A DNA stretch of 64,000 bases from Trichormus sp. M33_DOE_039 (GCA_015296085.1 DVDT01000047.1:1-64000), one strand, 5' to 3'; numbered from the stretch's first letter, positions 17,960 through 27,150 are shown. Notes: generated by a model from the letters alone, not told the origin. Numbers and translations: made by a program.

Positions 17960-18376
17960 ATGACTTACAATTCAGAACAAATGCAACAAATTCTCCAAAA
18001 AGCTTTTGCTCGTCAGCAACAGGGAGAAATTTCACGGCAGCAGATTATAGAAATCGCTTCAGAACTGGGAGTTTCATCGGTATCCCTGCAAGCTGCTGAA
18101 CAAGAATGGTTAATGCAAGAAATAGAAGAGAAAAGACGGCATAAATTTCATTCCCAACGACAAGGGGAGTTTAAATCACATCTAATTTCTTTTATTGGTG
18201 TCAATGGATTTTTGATTGTATTGAATCTGTGGACAAGTCCTGCATATTTCTGGGCAATTTTTCCTCTACTGGGTTGGGGATTAGGTTTGTTTTTTTCTGG
18301 GATGAAGGCTTATAAAACTAGCGGGGAATCATATGAACAAGATTTTCAGGAATGGTCTAAAAAACTATCGAAATAA
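17960..18376 (+). CDS. 2TM-domain small membrane protein
   Basis: A 138-residue protein. The N-terminal 50 residues are helical and charged (QILQKAFARQQQGEISRQQI, then EIASELGVS), like short oligomerisation modules found before membrane domains. The C-terminal part fits the 2TM domain: two helices at about 74-93 and 95-115 separated by the short SPAYFWAIFPLLGWGLGLFF stretch. Function is unknown; 2TM domains often sit in sensor proteins. ATG start at 17960. A convergent hairpin downstream separates it from ndhD. Confidence 0.7.
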   Translation: MTYNSEQMQQILQKAFARQQQGEISRQQIIEIASELGVSSVSLQAAEQEWLMQEIEEKRRHKFHSQRQGEFKSHLISFIGVNGFLIVLNLWTSPAYFWAIFPLLGWGLGLFFSGMKAYKTSGESYEQDFQEWSKKLSK

Positions 18377-18389
18377 ATTAACCAAGAAA

Positions 18390-18428
18390 CAGTAAAAAAA
18401 TTTAAGGGGCGGTTATACAACCACCCCT
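18390..18428 (-). terminator. Intrinsic terminator of ndhD
   Basis: Reading the minus strand, AGGGGTGGTT pairs with AACCGCCCCT (one mismatch) around GTAT, then TAAATTTTTTT follows. It lies about 50 bases beyond the ndhD stop. Confidence 0.75.
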
Positions 18429-18480
18429 ATATTCCCCTCATATTAGAATTTACTTTTCATTCCCTTGTCGGGACATATAT

Positions 18481-20094
18481 TTACTTAGAGATATTAACTA
18501 AACTTTCAACTTGAGCAGAAGCGAGTGTTGGTGCTGTAAAAATTTGTGAGTACATACTTGCTGGCTGTTGTCCACCCACAACTGGTAACACTTGACGCGC
18601 ATGGGTTGCAACTTCTACTGTCTTCACATCGTAAGTTTGCGTTACCATCTTGGGATACAAGCCGATACCGATGATGGGAACAATTAAACAAGCGGTGATA
18701 AACAACTCACGGGGTTTGACATCAGCGACTACAGTATCTAAATGTAACTCTTCACTTTGCTTACCGTAGAACACTTGACGCAGCATGGACAGTAAGTAAA
18801 TTGGTGTCAGAATTACACCCACTGCTGACAGGAGGACGACTACAACCTTGAAGCTGGAACTGTAAACATCACTAGTAGCGATACCTAGGAATACCATCAA
18901 CTCGCCTACGAAGCCACTCATGCCAGGTAAAGCCAGAGAAGCCATTGCGCCTGCGGTGTAGAGAGCGAAAGTTCTGGGCATAACTTTACCGATACCGCCC
19001 ATTTTATCCATTAACAAGGTGTGGGTACGTTCGTAAGTTACACCAGTTAAGAAGAACAAGCTAGCAGCAATTAAACCGTGGGAAACCATCTGTAACATCG
19101 CGCCACTTACGCCTACTTCTGTGTAGGAAGCTAAACCGATGAGTACAAAACCCATGTGGGCAATTGAAGAGTAAGCGAGGCGGCGTTTGAGGTTGGTTTG
19201 AGCAAAGGCGCAACAAGCACCGTAGACAATATTAACTACACCCAAGATTGCTAAGACTGGGGCAAAGTAAACATGAGCGTTAGGTAACATTTCCATGTTG
19301 AAGCGGATTAGGGCATAACCACCCATCTTCAACAACACACCAGCTAAAATCATTGAACCAGGGGCAGAAGCTTCACCGTGAGCATCAGGTAGCCAGGTGT
19401 GTAAAGGGAAGATTGGTAATTTGACACCGAAAGCAATTAAGAAACCCGCGTAAGCTAATAATTCAATGGCTTTGGGATATTCTTTCATCCCTAAAGATGC
19501 AATATCAAAGGTAAATGTATCTCCAGAGAATGCTAGGGCAAAACCGGCTACGAGAATAAATATAGAGGCAGCAGCAGTATAAAGAATAAACTTGGTAGCT
19601 GCATAGCGGCGTTTTGGCCCTCCCCAGATAGAAATTAGCAAGTATACGGGAACTAGCTCAATTTCCCACATGAGGAAGAATAACAATAAGTCTTGGGCAA
19701 CAAACACACCTAATTGTGCGCTATACATTGCCAACATCAAACCATAAAATAATCGCGGCTTGTTGGTTACTTTCCAAGCCGCGAAGATTGCTAGGGTGTT
19801 AATTAAGCCTGTTAGTAACAGTAAAGGCATTGATAATCCGTCAACTGCTACAGACCAATTCAAACCTATTTGTGGTATCCAAGCGTATTTTTCTACAAAT
19901 TGGAAACTTGAGTTTTGAAAATCGTAGTTTTGCCAAAAGGCGTAAATCATTAAGGCAAAATCAGCGATCGCTACTCCTAAACCATACCAACGTACTGTTT
20001 TACCTTCTTTATCTGGAATTATAGGGATGGCTAGGGCTGCCACCAAGGGTAGGGCAATTATGGCTGTTAGCCAAGGAAATGCAACGGGATTCAT
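18481..20094 (-). CDS. ndhD: NAD(P)H-quinone oxidoreductase subunit 4 (NdhD1/D2 type)
   Basis: A proton-pumping membrane subunit of the cyanobacterial NDH-1 complex, homologous to NuoM, with about 14 transmembrane helices in the thylakoid membrane. Recognisable segments include [19 protein letters not shown] with the functional Glu, [20 protein letters not shown] with the buried Lys, and [15 protein letters not shown]. The long Gly/Ala-containing C-terminus fits NdhD1/D2, which serve respiration and cyclic flow, rather than the CO2-uptake forms D3/D4; that call is by impression. I prefer ATG 20094 (537 residues) to the in-frame TTG 20106. No ndhF is adjacent, also consistent with D1/D2. Confidence 0.93.
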   Translation of the reverse strand: MNPVAFPWLTAIIALPLVAALAIPIIPDKEGKTVRWYGLGVAIADFALMIYAFWQNYDFQNSSFQFVEKYAWIPQIGLNWSVAVDGLSMPLLLLTGLINTLAIFAAWKVTNKPRLFYGLMLAMYSAQLGVFVAQDLLLFFLMWEIELVPVYLLISIWGGPKRRYAATKFILYTAAASIFILVAGFALAFSGDTFTFDIASLGMKEYPKAIELLAYAGFLIAFGVKLPIFPLHTWLPDAHGEASAPGSMILAGVLLKMGGYALIRFNMEMLPNAHVYFAPVLAILGVVNIVYGACCAFAQTNLKRRLAYSSIAHMGFVLIGLASYTEVGVSGAMLQMVSHGLIAASLFFLTGVTYERTHTLLMDKMGGIGKVMPRTFALYTAGAMASLALPGMSGFVGELMVFLGIATSDVYSSSFKVVVVLLSAVGVILTPIYLLSMLRQVFYGKQSEELHLDTVVADVKPRELFITACLIVPIIGIGLYPKMVTQTYDVKTVEVATHARQVLPVVGGQQPASMYSQIFTAPTLASAQVESLVNISK

Positions 20095-20404
20095 CACTTC
20101 TGACAATCGTTTTTTGTTTTCGCTTTTGATTACATTATATTAAGGAATTCGTACTTTTGTAAATGTTATTTATCTCTAGGGAAATTAAATTTTCCTGATC
20201 GTTTAGTAATATATACTCAGTGAGAGCAGTATTTTCCGCAAAAAAGAGAATAAATACCTACAAAAATCTTAGCTAGTCCATCCTAAATGTAAACCTTTGT
20301 AACGTCAATAAAAAACGGCAGTAAAAACTACCGTTACAAAAGTTTATGAAAGTGGGGATTAAGCATGGGTGATTGGTTAAATTTCTTCTCCAATCCCCAG
20401 TCTC
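20095..20404. other. Intergenic region between ndhD and the thrB unit
   Basis: It contains the ndhD promoter (not resolved) and the terminator at 20308-20335 for the unit upstream on the minus strand. No gene is visible. Confidence 0.5.
20308..20335 (-). terminator. Intrinsic terminator of the thrB/coiled-coil unit
   Basis: On the minus strand AACGGTAGT pairs with ACTGCCGTT (one mismatch) around TTTT and continues into TTTTTTATTG. It is about 70 bases past the stop of the coiled-coil gene. Confidence 0.72.
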
Positions 20405-20944
20405 TCAAACAATCCGATTAACAATTGTCCAGACTTCCCCGTCTGAACGTACATGAGGAACTGAGATAGTTTTAAATCCGGTGATAAAAGGTTTGTAATA
20501 AACCTGCCAATATAAAGGACTGAGTTGATCAGCACAAGCTTTCAGTAGACGGATTTCTTTAGCTAGTTCCCCCGCTATCTGATTGATGCGTTCAGCATGG
20601 CCGTGAGCGACTTCTTTGGCTGCTTCTAGCTGTTGCTGTTGGGTGATTTGTTGTAATTTTCTGGGCAAATGAGTTAATTCAGCTTGTTTGTGCTGTAGCT
20701 GGTTTTGTAGAGCGGCGATCGCATCGTCTATACCTTTAAGTTCCGCAAATAGTTGAGCATTTTCCCTAGCTTGACGACGATAAGATTCCACAATTGCCCA
20801 AGGTGAATCATTTTCAGGCACAATTACATCATTATTATGAGTGAGAGCCGCACGTTCTTGCTCAAGCACCTGAATTTGAGACTTGAGTGCTGTAATCTCC
20901 GACTGCATTTGCTCCAAAGACAAGCCAGGATTAATTTTTTTCAT
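20405..20944 (-). CDS. Hypothetical coiled-coil protein
   Basis: A 179-residue protein I cannot assign. Residues 6-36 and about 55-135 are heptad-rich and predicted coiled coil (for example MQSEITALKSQIQVLEQE; LQNQLQHKQAELTHLPRKLQ). The last 40 residues are different (LSPLYWQVYYKPFITGFKTI; SDGEVWTIVNRIV) and may form a small globular end. There is no signal peptide or membrane helix. It follows thrB on the same strand after a 53-base spacer containing a dispersed repeat, so co-transcription is likely. Confidence 0.62.
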   Translation of the reverse strand: MKKINPGLSLEQMQSEITALKSQIQVLEQERAALTHNNDVIVPENDSPWAIVESYRRQARENAQLFAELKGIDDAIAALQNQLQHKQAELTHLPRKLQQITQQQQLEAAKEVAHGHAERINQIAGELAKEIRLLKACADQLSPLYWQVYYKPFITGFKTISVPHVRSDGEVWTIVNRIV

Positions 20945-20997
20945 TTTGAATTTTGTACGCTTTTAGCGTTCCCGTAGGGTATGCGTGAATTTTGAAT
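20945..20997. repeat. Dispersed repeat in thrB downstream spacer
   Basis: The word GCGTTCCCGTAGGGTATGCG sits in this spacer. Short AGCGTTCCCGTAGGGTA words are a recurrent intergenic element in Nostoc genomes, to my knowledge. It is flanked by TTTTGAATTT duplications (about 20944-20950 and 20990-20996), which look like short direct repeats on either side. Confidence 0.5.
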
Positions 20998-21906
20998 TTA
21001 TACTGCGCCGTGAGTATCGAGAGAAAGCGATCGCACTACGGCCTTAATTCCTTTTTCTTTCCAAGCTGAACCCATCGCCACCTCTACAGCCTGAGAATTT
21101 TTCACGTTTGTTAATGCTAGTAGTGTCGGCCCCGCACCACTAATTACCATACCGTAAGCACCAGATGCGATCGCCGCCGCATTCACAGCATCGTAACCAG
21201 GAATTAAAGCTTGACGATAAGGCTGATGCAACTTATCTTGTAAAGCTGCCTTTAACCATTCTCCCTTACCAGTTTCCAAACCGCGCAACAATAAACCTAA
21301 ATGAGCAGTATTGAAAATCGCATCTGCACGGCTAAATTCCGTTGGTAAAACTCGCCGCGCCTCCGAAGTTGACAATTCAAAATCAGGAATCGCTACCACA
21401 GGCACAATATCACCATGCCAAGGAACATCACAAATTTCCCAACCTGTTTGACTTGTAGCCGCCAGCCGACATCCCCCCAATAAAGCTGGGACGACATTAT
21501 CAGGATGTCCTTCCATTGCGATCGCTAATTCCATCACCTGCGCTTGAGATAAAGGCGCACCCGCCAATTTATTAGCAGCAACCAAACCGCCGATAATCGC
21601 CGTTGCAGAACTCCCCAAACCTCTGGCGAGGGGTACACCCAACTCAATCTCAATTTTCACAGGTGGGGGTGTCTGCTCTATATATTGATATAACTTGACA
21701 AAGGCCTGATAGAGTAAATTACTCTCATCAGTCTGTACCCGTTCAGCCTCCGCGCCTTTGACATTAATGATTAATGCACCTTCATCCAGACGAGTGAAGT
21801 TGAACTGATTATATATAGTCAAAGCTGCACCAATGCAGTCAAAACCAGGCCCCAAGTTAGCAGTTGTGGCAGGGACTCTCAGCGTGACAGAAGAAACAAC
21901 AGACAT
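20998..21906 (-). CDS. thrB: Homoserine kinase
   Basis: A 302-residue GHMP kinase phosphorylating homoserine to O-phosphohomoserine in threonine biosynthesis. The family signatures are clear: [19 protein letters not shown] at the N-terminus, the ATP-binding [16 protein letters not shown] glycine loop, and [17 protein letters not shown] near the end. The length is typical. The ATG at 21906 opens the unit, with the coiled-coil gene downstream. No other threonine gene (thrA, thrC) is in the window. Confidence 0.96.
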   Translation of the reverse strand: MSVVSSVTLRVPATTANLGPGFDCIGAALTIYNQFNFTRLDEGALIINVKGAEAERVQTDESNLLYQAFVKLYQYIEQTPPPVKIEIELGVPLARGLGSSATAIIGGLVAANKLAGAPLSQAQVMELAIAMEGHPDNVVPALLGGCRLAATSQTGWEICDVPWHGDIVPVVAIPDFELSTSEARRVLPTEFSRADAIFNTAHLGLLLRGLETGKGEWLKAALQDKLHQPYRQALIPGYDAVNAAAIASGAYGMVISGAGPTLLALTNVKNSQAVEVAMGSAWKEKGIKAVVRSLSLDTHGAV

Positions 21907-22010
21907 CTAAAAATACTCATCTAACCCGATCAACCAGCATCCCATGTAACAGGTCAAAAATAAAGGCTTCACTGGGTATAGGACATTGGGGTAAATATAC
22001 CTTGTCTTCT

Positions 22011-22811
22011 CTAATCCCAGTCCCCAGTCCCTTGTTGAATTGGTGCTAAAGGACAAATTTGTAGTCCCACAGGGGTGTTTAAAACTGCGACTTCTACCCC
22101 TAAAACTTCAGCTAAATTTTCTGGAGTGAGAACAATTTTCGGTTCTCCTAATGCAAAAATATTACCTTGATAAAGTAACGCAATCCGAGAACTATATCTA
22201 GCGGCTAAATTGATTTCATGTAAAACAGTTAAAATAGTTATCCCTGATAGTTGATTCAAGTTTTTCAATAATTCTAATAATTCTAATTGATAACGAATAT
22301 CTAAATAAGTTGTCGGTTCATCTAACAATAATATCTGGGGATTTTGTGCTAAAGCCAATGCTAAAAAAGCTCTTTGCCTTTCCCCGCCAGAAAGTTGTTC
22401 TACTAGTCGTTCTTGATAATCTGACATCTGGGTTAAATGCAAAGCTTCATCAACCTTTGTTCTATCGTCTGCATTTAAATCCCATTGCCACCAAGGTTGA
22501 TGGGGGGTACGTCCTAAAGATACTAGTTGCCGGACTGTTAAGCCTGGAGGAATTGCTTGTTGTTGAGGTAATAAAGCTAATTTTTGAGCAACAACTGCGG
22601 CGGGTTGAGAATGAATTGCTTTACCATCTAACAAGACAGTTCCTGTTTGTGGAACTAATAAACGACTCATGAGTTTGAGTAAAGTAGATTTACCAGAACC
22701 ATTAGCACCGACTAAACTCAACCACTCTCCTTTTGCGATTGCTAAAGATACGTTTTTAACTACAGTTTTAGCTACATATCCACCGGTTAAGTTTTGCGTT
22801 TCTAAAGGCAT
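22011..22811 (-). CDS. FecE/FhuC-type ABC transporter ATP-binding protein
   Basis: A 266-residue ABC ATPase of the iron-siderophore/haem/cobalamin importer family. Walker A GANGSGKST (35-43), signature LSGGERQ (140-146) and Walker B ILLLDEPT (160-167) are intact, with switch His in TVLHEINLAARYS. It energises import through the adjacent FecCD-type permease, whose stop lies 125 bases upstream on the same strand. Substrate is not determinable; iron chelate is the commonest in this family. Confidence 0.92.
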   Translation of the reverse strand: MPLETQNLTGGYVAKTVVKNVSLAIAKGEWLSLVGANGSGKSTLLKLMSRLLVPQTGTVLLDGKAIHSQPAAVVAQKLALLPQQQAIPPGLTVRQLVSLGRTPHQPWWQWDLNADDRTKVDEALHLTQMSDYQERLVEQLSGGERQRAFLALALAQNPQILLLDEPTTYLDIRYQLELLELLKNLNQLSGITILTVLHEINLAARYSSRIALLYQGNIFALGEPKIVLTPENLAEVLGVEVAVLNTPVGLQICPLAPIQQGTGDWD

Positions 22812-22936
22812 GATTAAAATTCAAAATTCACAAATAACAATTCTGGATCATAGTTGGAGATATTAAACTCCTAATTCTCTCTGCGTTGCTGCGCTTCTGT
22901 GTGCAATATCATCCCATGATCACCAACGCCAGAAAT

Positions 22937-23974
22937 TTAAATCCCATTTTTACGACGATATAGTAACCAAATAAATACGGGTGAACCTAATAAAGCCGTC
23001 ACTGAACCCACAGGAAGTTCTACAGCACCCAAGCGGGAAAGCAAATCTGCAATAGTCATCACTAATGCGCCTCCCAATGCACTGAGTGGTAATAAGGCAC
23101 GATAATCTGTACCTACTAGTAACCGGATGCCATGCGGTACGATTAAACCGACAAAACCAATCAAACCGCCAATACTAACTGCACCTGCGGCTAATAGTGT
23201 AGCAACTCCGCCGATGAAAATACGCGATCGCGTTAGCGAAACCCCTAAACTCACCGCTAACTCATCCCCCAAGCTTAATAAATTCAGCGATCGCGCTAAC
23301 AAACATCCCAAGACCAATGCCACACTAATATAAGCCCCGGCTGTGGTAACTTCTGACCATCCCCGACCATTTAAACTGCCAATTAACCAATTTAAAGCCG
23401 CCTGTATCCGTCCATCCTCTGTTAACAGAAGAAGCACCGACTGAATCGCGCCAAACATTGAACTAACCGCCACACCACCTAAAATCAACCGTTCAACAGA
23501 AACACCATCACCAGTTCGAGATAAAAAATACACAATCACCGTTGTTAAGACTCCGCCGACCCAGGCTGCCAGAGGAATCCAAGCCACGAATACACCTAAA
23601 GTAAACATGCAGATCGCGACTAAACCAGCACCAGCAGAAATACCGAGTAAGAACGGGTCAGCCAGTCCGTTGCGTAACATTCCCTGAAGTAAAGAACCCG
23701 CCATTCCCAAAGCTGCACCCACCAAAATAGCGGCTACTGTTCTCGGTAAGCGCAAATCCCAAAGAATAGTTTGATAAAGTTGGTCTCCTTGTCGCCAAAT
23801 AGCTTGCCACAATTGTTCAGGAGTCATGGCGACAGCACCAAACGACAAAGAAAAAGCGATCGCCAAAACCAGAACGACAACTAAGAACACAGTCGCTAAC
23901 AATACCCGTGCTTCATTTTTAGAAGCAGCGTTGACACTCTTGAACATTTTTTGCTGTCGCGGCTTGAGTTTCAT
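22937..23974 (-). CDS. FecCD-type ABC transporter permease
   Basis: A 345-residue inner-membrane permease of the BtuC/FhuB/FecCD class, with about ten helices starting at residue 22. Typical segments are LRLPRTVAAILVGAALGMAG, GLADPFLLGISAGAGL and GGLIGFVGLIVPHGIRLLVG. It pairs with the downstream ATPase. A complete importer also needs a periplasmic binding protein and usually a TonB-dependent receptor; neither is in the neighbourhood. The gene upstream is a divergent MerR regulator that more likely controls itself. Confidence 0.93.
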   Translation of the reverse strand: MKLKPRQQKMFKSVNAASKNEARVLLATVFLVVVLVLAIAFSLSFGAVAMTPEQLWQAIWRQGDQLYQTILWDLRLPRTVAAILVGAALGMAGSLLQGMLRNGLADPFLLGISAGAGLVAICMFTLGVFVAWIPLAAWVGGVLTTVIVYFLSRTGDGVSVERLILGGVAVSSMFGAIQSVLLLLTEDGRIQAALNWLIGSLNGRGWSEVTTAGAYISVALVLGCLLARSLNLLSLGDELAVSLGVSLTRSRIFIGGVATLLAAGAVSIGGLIGFVGLIVPHGIRLLVGTDYRALLPLSALGGALVMTIADLLSRLGAVELPVGSVTALLGSPVFIWLLYRRKNGI

Positions 23975-24189
23975 GGATGAATCTTGATTACTGGTGATGA
24001 ATGTACGACAACAAGTTTTTTACTTGAGGTAATGCCATCGTAGTGTCGATAGATAGCCTATCGTAGAAGTTCAGCACAGCTTTCAAATCCTGCTATCAAT
24101 ACTATCAAATACCTCTTGAGCAAAAACAAGAAGGACACAAGCCCCTAGATTTATCCTTGGGGTCTTTAATTTTGAATTCCCCAAGGGGG

Positions 24190-24222
24190 TTGACTCTACC
24201 CTTAGGGCAGAGTGTGTACTGT
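24190..24222 (+). promoter_or_regulatory. MerR-type promoter/operator
   Basis: A -35 hexamer TTGACT (24190-24195) is separated from a -10-like TGTACT (24215-24220) by 19 bp, the overlong spacing characteristic of MerR-activated promoters. Inside the spacer lies a near-perfect palindrome, ACTCTACCCT and AGGGCAGAGT (24193-24202 and 24204-24213; 9 of 10 pairs) around one T, very like operators of MerR/BmrR-type regulators. It stands about 30 bases before the ATG of the MerR gene, suggesting autoregulation. Confidence 0.7.
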
Positions 24223-24253
24223 AGAGAGTCACAAAGATAATGCAAATATCAAG

Positions 24254-25066
24254 ATGCTGAAGATAGGTGACTTTTCCAAACTTAGTCAAGTGAGTGTAAA
24301 AGCATTACGTCTTTACGACCAGATGGGACTGCTTAAACCACTACAAGTAGACAACTTTACAGGCTATCGCTACTACTCAGCTGAACAGCTACCACGACTG
24401 AATCGCATTTTAGCATTCAAGGATTTGGGTTTTTCGCTAGAGCAAATTGCCCCGTTACTAAATGAGAATTTACCACCGTCTCAAATTCGGGGGATGCTGC
24501 GACTCAAGCAAGCGGAAATTCAGCAATTAGTAGAAGCAGAACAAGCAAGACTCACACGAGTAGAAGCAAGACTCAAGCAAATTGAACAGGAGAATAGTAT
24601 GCCTAACTATGAAGTTGTGATCAAAAAAGCTGAACCAGTGCAAGTTGTATCTATACGGGAGACTCTACCGGATTACGCCTGTATCGGTAGACTATATGAT
24701 GAATTGCACGAATATCTTCAACAACAGCAAGCCCAACCTGGTAATTATTATGCTGGGATTTGGCATGATCCAGGCTATAAAGATGCTGATGTTGATGGAG
24801 AAGCTGTGATTTCCATTGCTGGATTAGTTAATGGTAATGAAAGAATCAAAGTATATGAGTTACCAGGACTAGAAGCGATCGCCTGTTTAATTCATCATGG
24901 TAGTTATGCAACTCTCAGTCAAGCCTATGCAACCTTAGTCTCTTGGATTGAAGCTAACGGCTACAAGATTACTGGGCCAAACCGTGAAGTATATATTGTT
25001 GGTGGTAACGAACAGAATAATGAATCTTATGTAACTGAGATCCAGTTTCCAGTTATTACAGCTTAA
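24254..25066 (+). CDS. MerR family regulator with GyrI-like effector domain (BmrR/TipA type)
   Basis: A 270-residue regulator. The N-terminal MerR winged helix (1-70: KIGDFSKLSQVSVKALRLYD, then GYRYYSAEQLPRLNRILA) is followed by a coiled dimerisation helix (about 75-115) and a GyrI-like small-molecule-binding domain (about 118-270) as in BmrR, which senses bulky cationic drugs. I start it at ATG 24254, not at the upstream in-frame codon at 24212, because the family begins with this methionine and the earlier codons would overlap the promoter. The MerR-type operator just upstream implies autoregulation. No efflux pump gene is adjacent. Confidence 0.9.
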   Translation: MLKIGDFSKLSQVSVKALRLYDQMGLLKPLQVDNFTGYRYYSAEQLPRLNRILAFKDLGFSLEQIAPLLNENLPPSQIRGMLRLKQAEIQQLVEAEQARLTRVEARLKQIEQENSMPNYEVVIKKAEPVQVVSIRETLPDYACIGRLYDELHEYLQQQQAQPGNYYAGIWHDPGYKDADVDGEAVISIAGLVNGNERIKVYELPGLEAIACLIHHGSYATLSQAYATLVSWIEANGYKITGPNREVYIVGGNEQNNESYVTEIQFPVITA

Positions 25067-25206
25067 CATCCCCATATAAGCTTATATGGTACGGGTTTTC
25101 TATCGATAACTAAATTGTGAGTTGAGATGACAACAAAGTTACTGTAGAAAGCCCTCTTTCTGTGTCGCCTATTAAGCACACCTGCAAATCTCCAATAGTT
25201 TTTTGA

Positions 25207-25280
25207 TGGCTCAGGTCTGACTTGAACAGACGACCCCAGGCTTATGAGTCCCGTGCTCTAACCAACTGAGCTACTGAGCC
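25207..25280 (-). tRNA. tRNA-Met (anticodon CAT)
   Basis: A complete cloverleaf on the minus strand: acceptor GGCTCAG/CTGAGCC (7 perfect pairs), D arm GCTC/GAGC, anticodon loop CTCATAA giving CAT, variable GGGTC, and T arm GTCTG/CAGAC around TTCAAGT. The discriminator is A and CCA is not encoded. The sequence is closest to elongator Met; tRNA-Ile2 (lysidine-modified CAT) cannot be fully excluded. The anticodon stem CGGGA/GCCTG has an A31-G39 mismatch and one G-T pair. Confidence 0.93.
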
Positions 25281-25532
25281 GTGTTTTTCACACATTTCTT
25301 AATGTAGCAGACAATTTTTGTTTTGGCTAGTCTGATTTTAAATTATTTTTTACTCCCCTGATGCCGATTACTAAATTACCTGACCAAAATTACTGAATTG
25401 GTCGGCTGTTCCCCAGCTAACTTGCATATTTAGACAGTAGATGACGTTTTTCACTCGATCTAAAATATGTAAGTTAAATGTGGAACAGCTGATGAAGTAT
25501 ATGAATTTCTCTAGAACTAATCTCGCTCTTTC

Positions 25533-26081
25533 TTAAACTAAGAATGGACGTGCTAAGAAAAAGCTGGAAATTGTCTTAGCATCTACGGGTTCTCCTTCTA
25601 GAATGGCTTTTTCCAATTCTTCAGGAGTTAAAAATACAATCTCAATATCTTCATCTGCCTCTTGTGCTGGCGGGTTGTCCAGCTTTTCTAAATCTCGTGC
25701 TAGGTAGGCGTAAAGAATTTCGTCGGAATAACCTGGTGCTAGGAAAAATTCACCTAATTTATGCCATTTTTGCGCGCTATAGCCAGTTTCTTCTTGAATT
25801 TCGCGCGTTACTGTCTCTAAGGGATCTTCATTGGGTTCTACTGTCCCAGCGGGAAATTCTAATATCCTGCCTTGAATTGCAAATCGATATTGGCGTACAA
25901 GTATGAGTTTACCTTCCGCAGTCACAGGCACAGCTAAAGCACCGCCGGGGTGACGAATGCACTCCCATTCCCCTTCGGATTTGTTGGGTAAACGCAAGCG
26001 ATTTACTTCAAAGTCAAACTTGCGTCCCTTGTAAAATAAGCGTTGCTTTAATAGCTGTGGTAATTCTCTACCTAATGGCAT
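25533..26081 (-). CDS. Nudix hydrolase (ADP-ribose pyrophosphatase-like)
   Basis: A 182-residue Nudix enzyme. The Nudix box GX5EX7REUXEEXGU is complete at residues 79-101 (Gly79, Glu85, Arg93, Glu94, Glu97, Glu98, Gly100). N-terminal LILVRQYRFAIQGRILEFPAG matches the ADP-ribose diphosphatase subgroup, which splits ADP-ribose or similar nucleotide sugars into two phosphates. It is followed on the same strand by folK 86 bases upstream, perhaps in one unit. Confidence 0.9.
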   Translation of the reverse strand: MPLGRELPQLLKQRLFYKGRKFDFEVNRLRLPNKSEGEWECIRHPGGALAVPVTAEGKLILVRQYRFAIQGRILEFPAGTVEPNEDPLETVTREIQEETGYSAQKWHKLGEFFLAPGYSDEILYAYLARDLEKLDNPPAQEADEDIEIVFLTPEELEKAILEGEPVDAKTISSFFLARPFLV

Positions 26082-26167
26082 ATCTAAGATTGTGTTATGT
26101 GTAACTACGCAAAAAACACTGCTTTGGCGATCGCACCAGCGTCTTCTGAGTTGATTGAATGGTCACT

Positions 26168-26668
26168 TTAACTGCCCTTTAACAAATGTACATCAGAACA
26201 GTCTACTTTTTTTACCAGTTCTTTCACGGTGAATCCGGAAATAGGGTCTACCCAATCTGGGGCAATTTCCGCTAAAGGCACTAGGACAAAGGCTCGCTCG
26301 TACATCCGGGGATGAGGGATCTGTAGCTTGGGACTATCAATAATCAAGTCATTGTATAGCAGTATATCTAAATCGAGCGATCGCGGCCCCCAACGTTGTT
26401 GACGCACACGCCCAAATTTTTGTTCTGTTGCTAGCAATGTCTCTATTAATTCCTGGGGACTGAGTTTGGCTTGTAAAATGATGCAGCCATTAATGTAGTC
26501 TGGCTGTGGTGGTCCTACCGCTTTAGTTCTATACCAACTGGATATAGCTACTAGCTGAACACCTGGAATTGCTGATAATTCCTCAATAGCTGCTGCTAAA
26601 GTTGCCACGGAATCGCCTATATTACTGCCCAGTGCGATCGCACTCTGATGGATGGACACGGTTGCCAC
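26168..26668 (-). CDS. folK: 2-amino-4-hydroxy-6-hydroxymethyldihydropteridine diphosphokinase
   Basis: A 166-residue HPPK transferring pyrophosphate from ATP to the pterin in folate synthesis. Diagnostic motifs are ALGSNIGD near the start, RWGPRSLDLDILLY with the two metal-binding Asp residues, and IPHPRMYERAFVLVPL. Length is normal. It precedes the Nudix gene on the minus strand; no other folate gene is in the window. Confidence 0.95.
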   Translation of the reverse strand: MATVSIHQSAIALGSNIGDSVATLAAAIEELSAIPGVQLVAISSWYRTKAVGPPQPDYINGCIILQAKLSPQELIETLLATEQKFGRVRQQRWGPRSLDLDILLYNDLIIDSPKLQIPHPRMYERAFVLVPLAEIAPDWVDPISGFTVKELVKKVDCSDVHLLKGS

Positions 26669-27147
26669 TAAATTTTTTCTAATACTTTCGATAGTTTTTT
26701 TATGAAAAAATTTTAACTAAAACAGATGTATTAATATTTACTAGAACAGTATTTGCACTCACTAATAGAATTCAAGATGCAGTAGCCAAAACGGATTTTG
26801 CTTGATTAGTGGATAAATAAATAAGTTTAATATCCCTAAAAGATTTGAGATTTAGTATTTTCTAACTCTTGATGAATTAGCCGTTTTTAGTTACTAATTT
26901 TGGATGTGGAATTATGACTTTTGGGTGATTTTCAATTCTTATCCAAAAACATTTTTGTGTAGTAATGAATTCAGTGAATTCATTATGGGATACTATACTA
27001 ACACGAATGTAGTGTGCCACAAGAAACTATTACTTAGTATTTAGCGGATAACTACATGATTTGGTGAAGAACTAATGTGGAGAAGCTTACCTCCTGGTTC
27101 AAGCAATTAACCGCATTTTAAGTGACTCAGATAAGGAGGAACTGCGC
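26669..27147. other. Divergent intergenic region between folK and the class A PBP gene
   Basis: An AT-rich stretch containing the perfect palindrome at 26963-26985 and, just after it, a TATACT -10-like hexamer at 26994-26999. The end carries the strong ribosome-binding site of the PBP gene. No RNA or protein gene is apparent. Confidence 0.5.
26963..26985. promoter_or_regulatory. Perfect 11-bp palindrome, candidate operator
   Basis: TAATGAATTCA and TGAATTCATTA flank a single G. It overlaps the place of a -35 element relative to the TATACT at 26994-26999, 160 bases before the PBP start, so a dimeric repressor or activator site is plausible. No known regulator motif is recognised. Confidence 0.45.
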
Positions 27148-27150
27148 TTG
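27133..27150 (+). promoter_or_regulatory. Strong Shine-Dalgarno that fixes a TTG start
   Basis: AAGGAGG at 27133-27139 is followed after 8 bases by TTG at 27148, the only start codon at a suitable distance. This is one of the best ribosome-binding sites in the window and supports the TTG start of the PBP gene. Confidence 0.8.

Noticed and set aside
17803-18099. 98-codon frame upstream of the 2TM-domain gene
   Set aside because: It overlaps the start of a much better gene in another frame and its first half is AT-rich intergenic sequence.
20998-23974. One operon from permease through thrB
   Set aside because: The ATPase-to-thrB gap of 104 bases and unrelated functions make a shared transcript uncertain; no claim is made.
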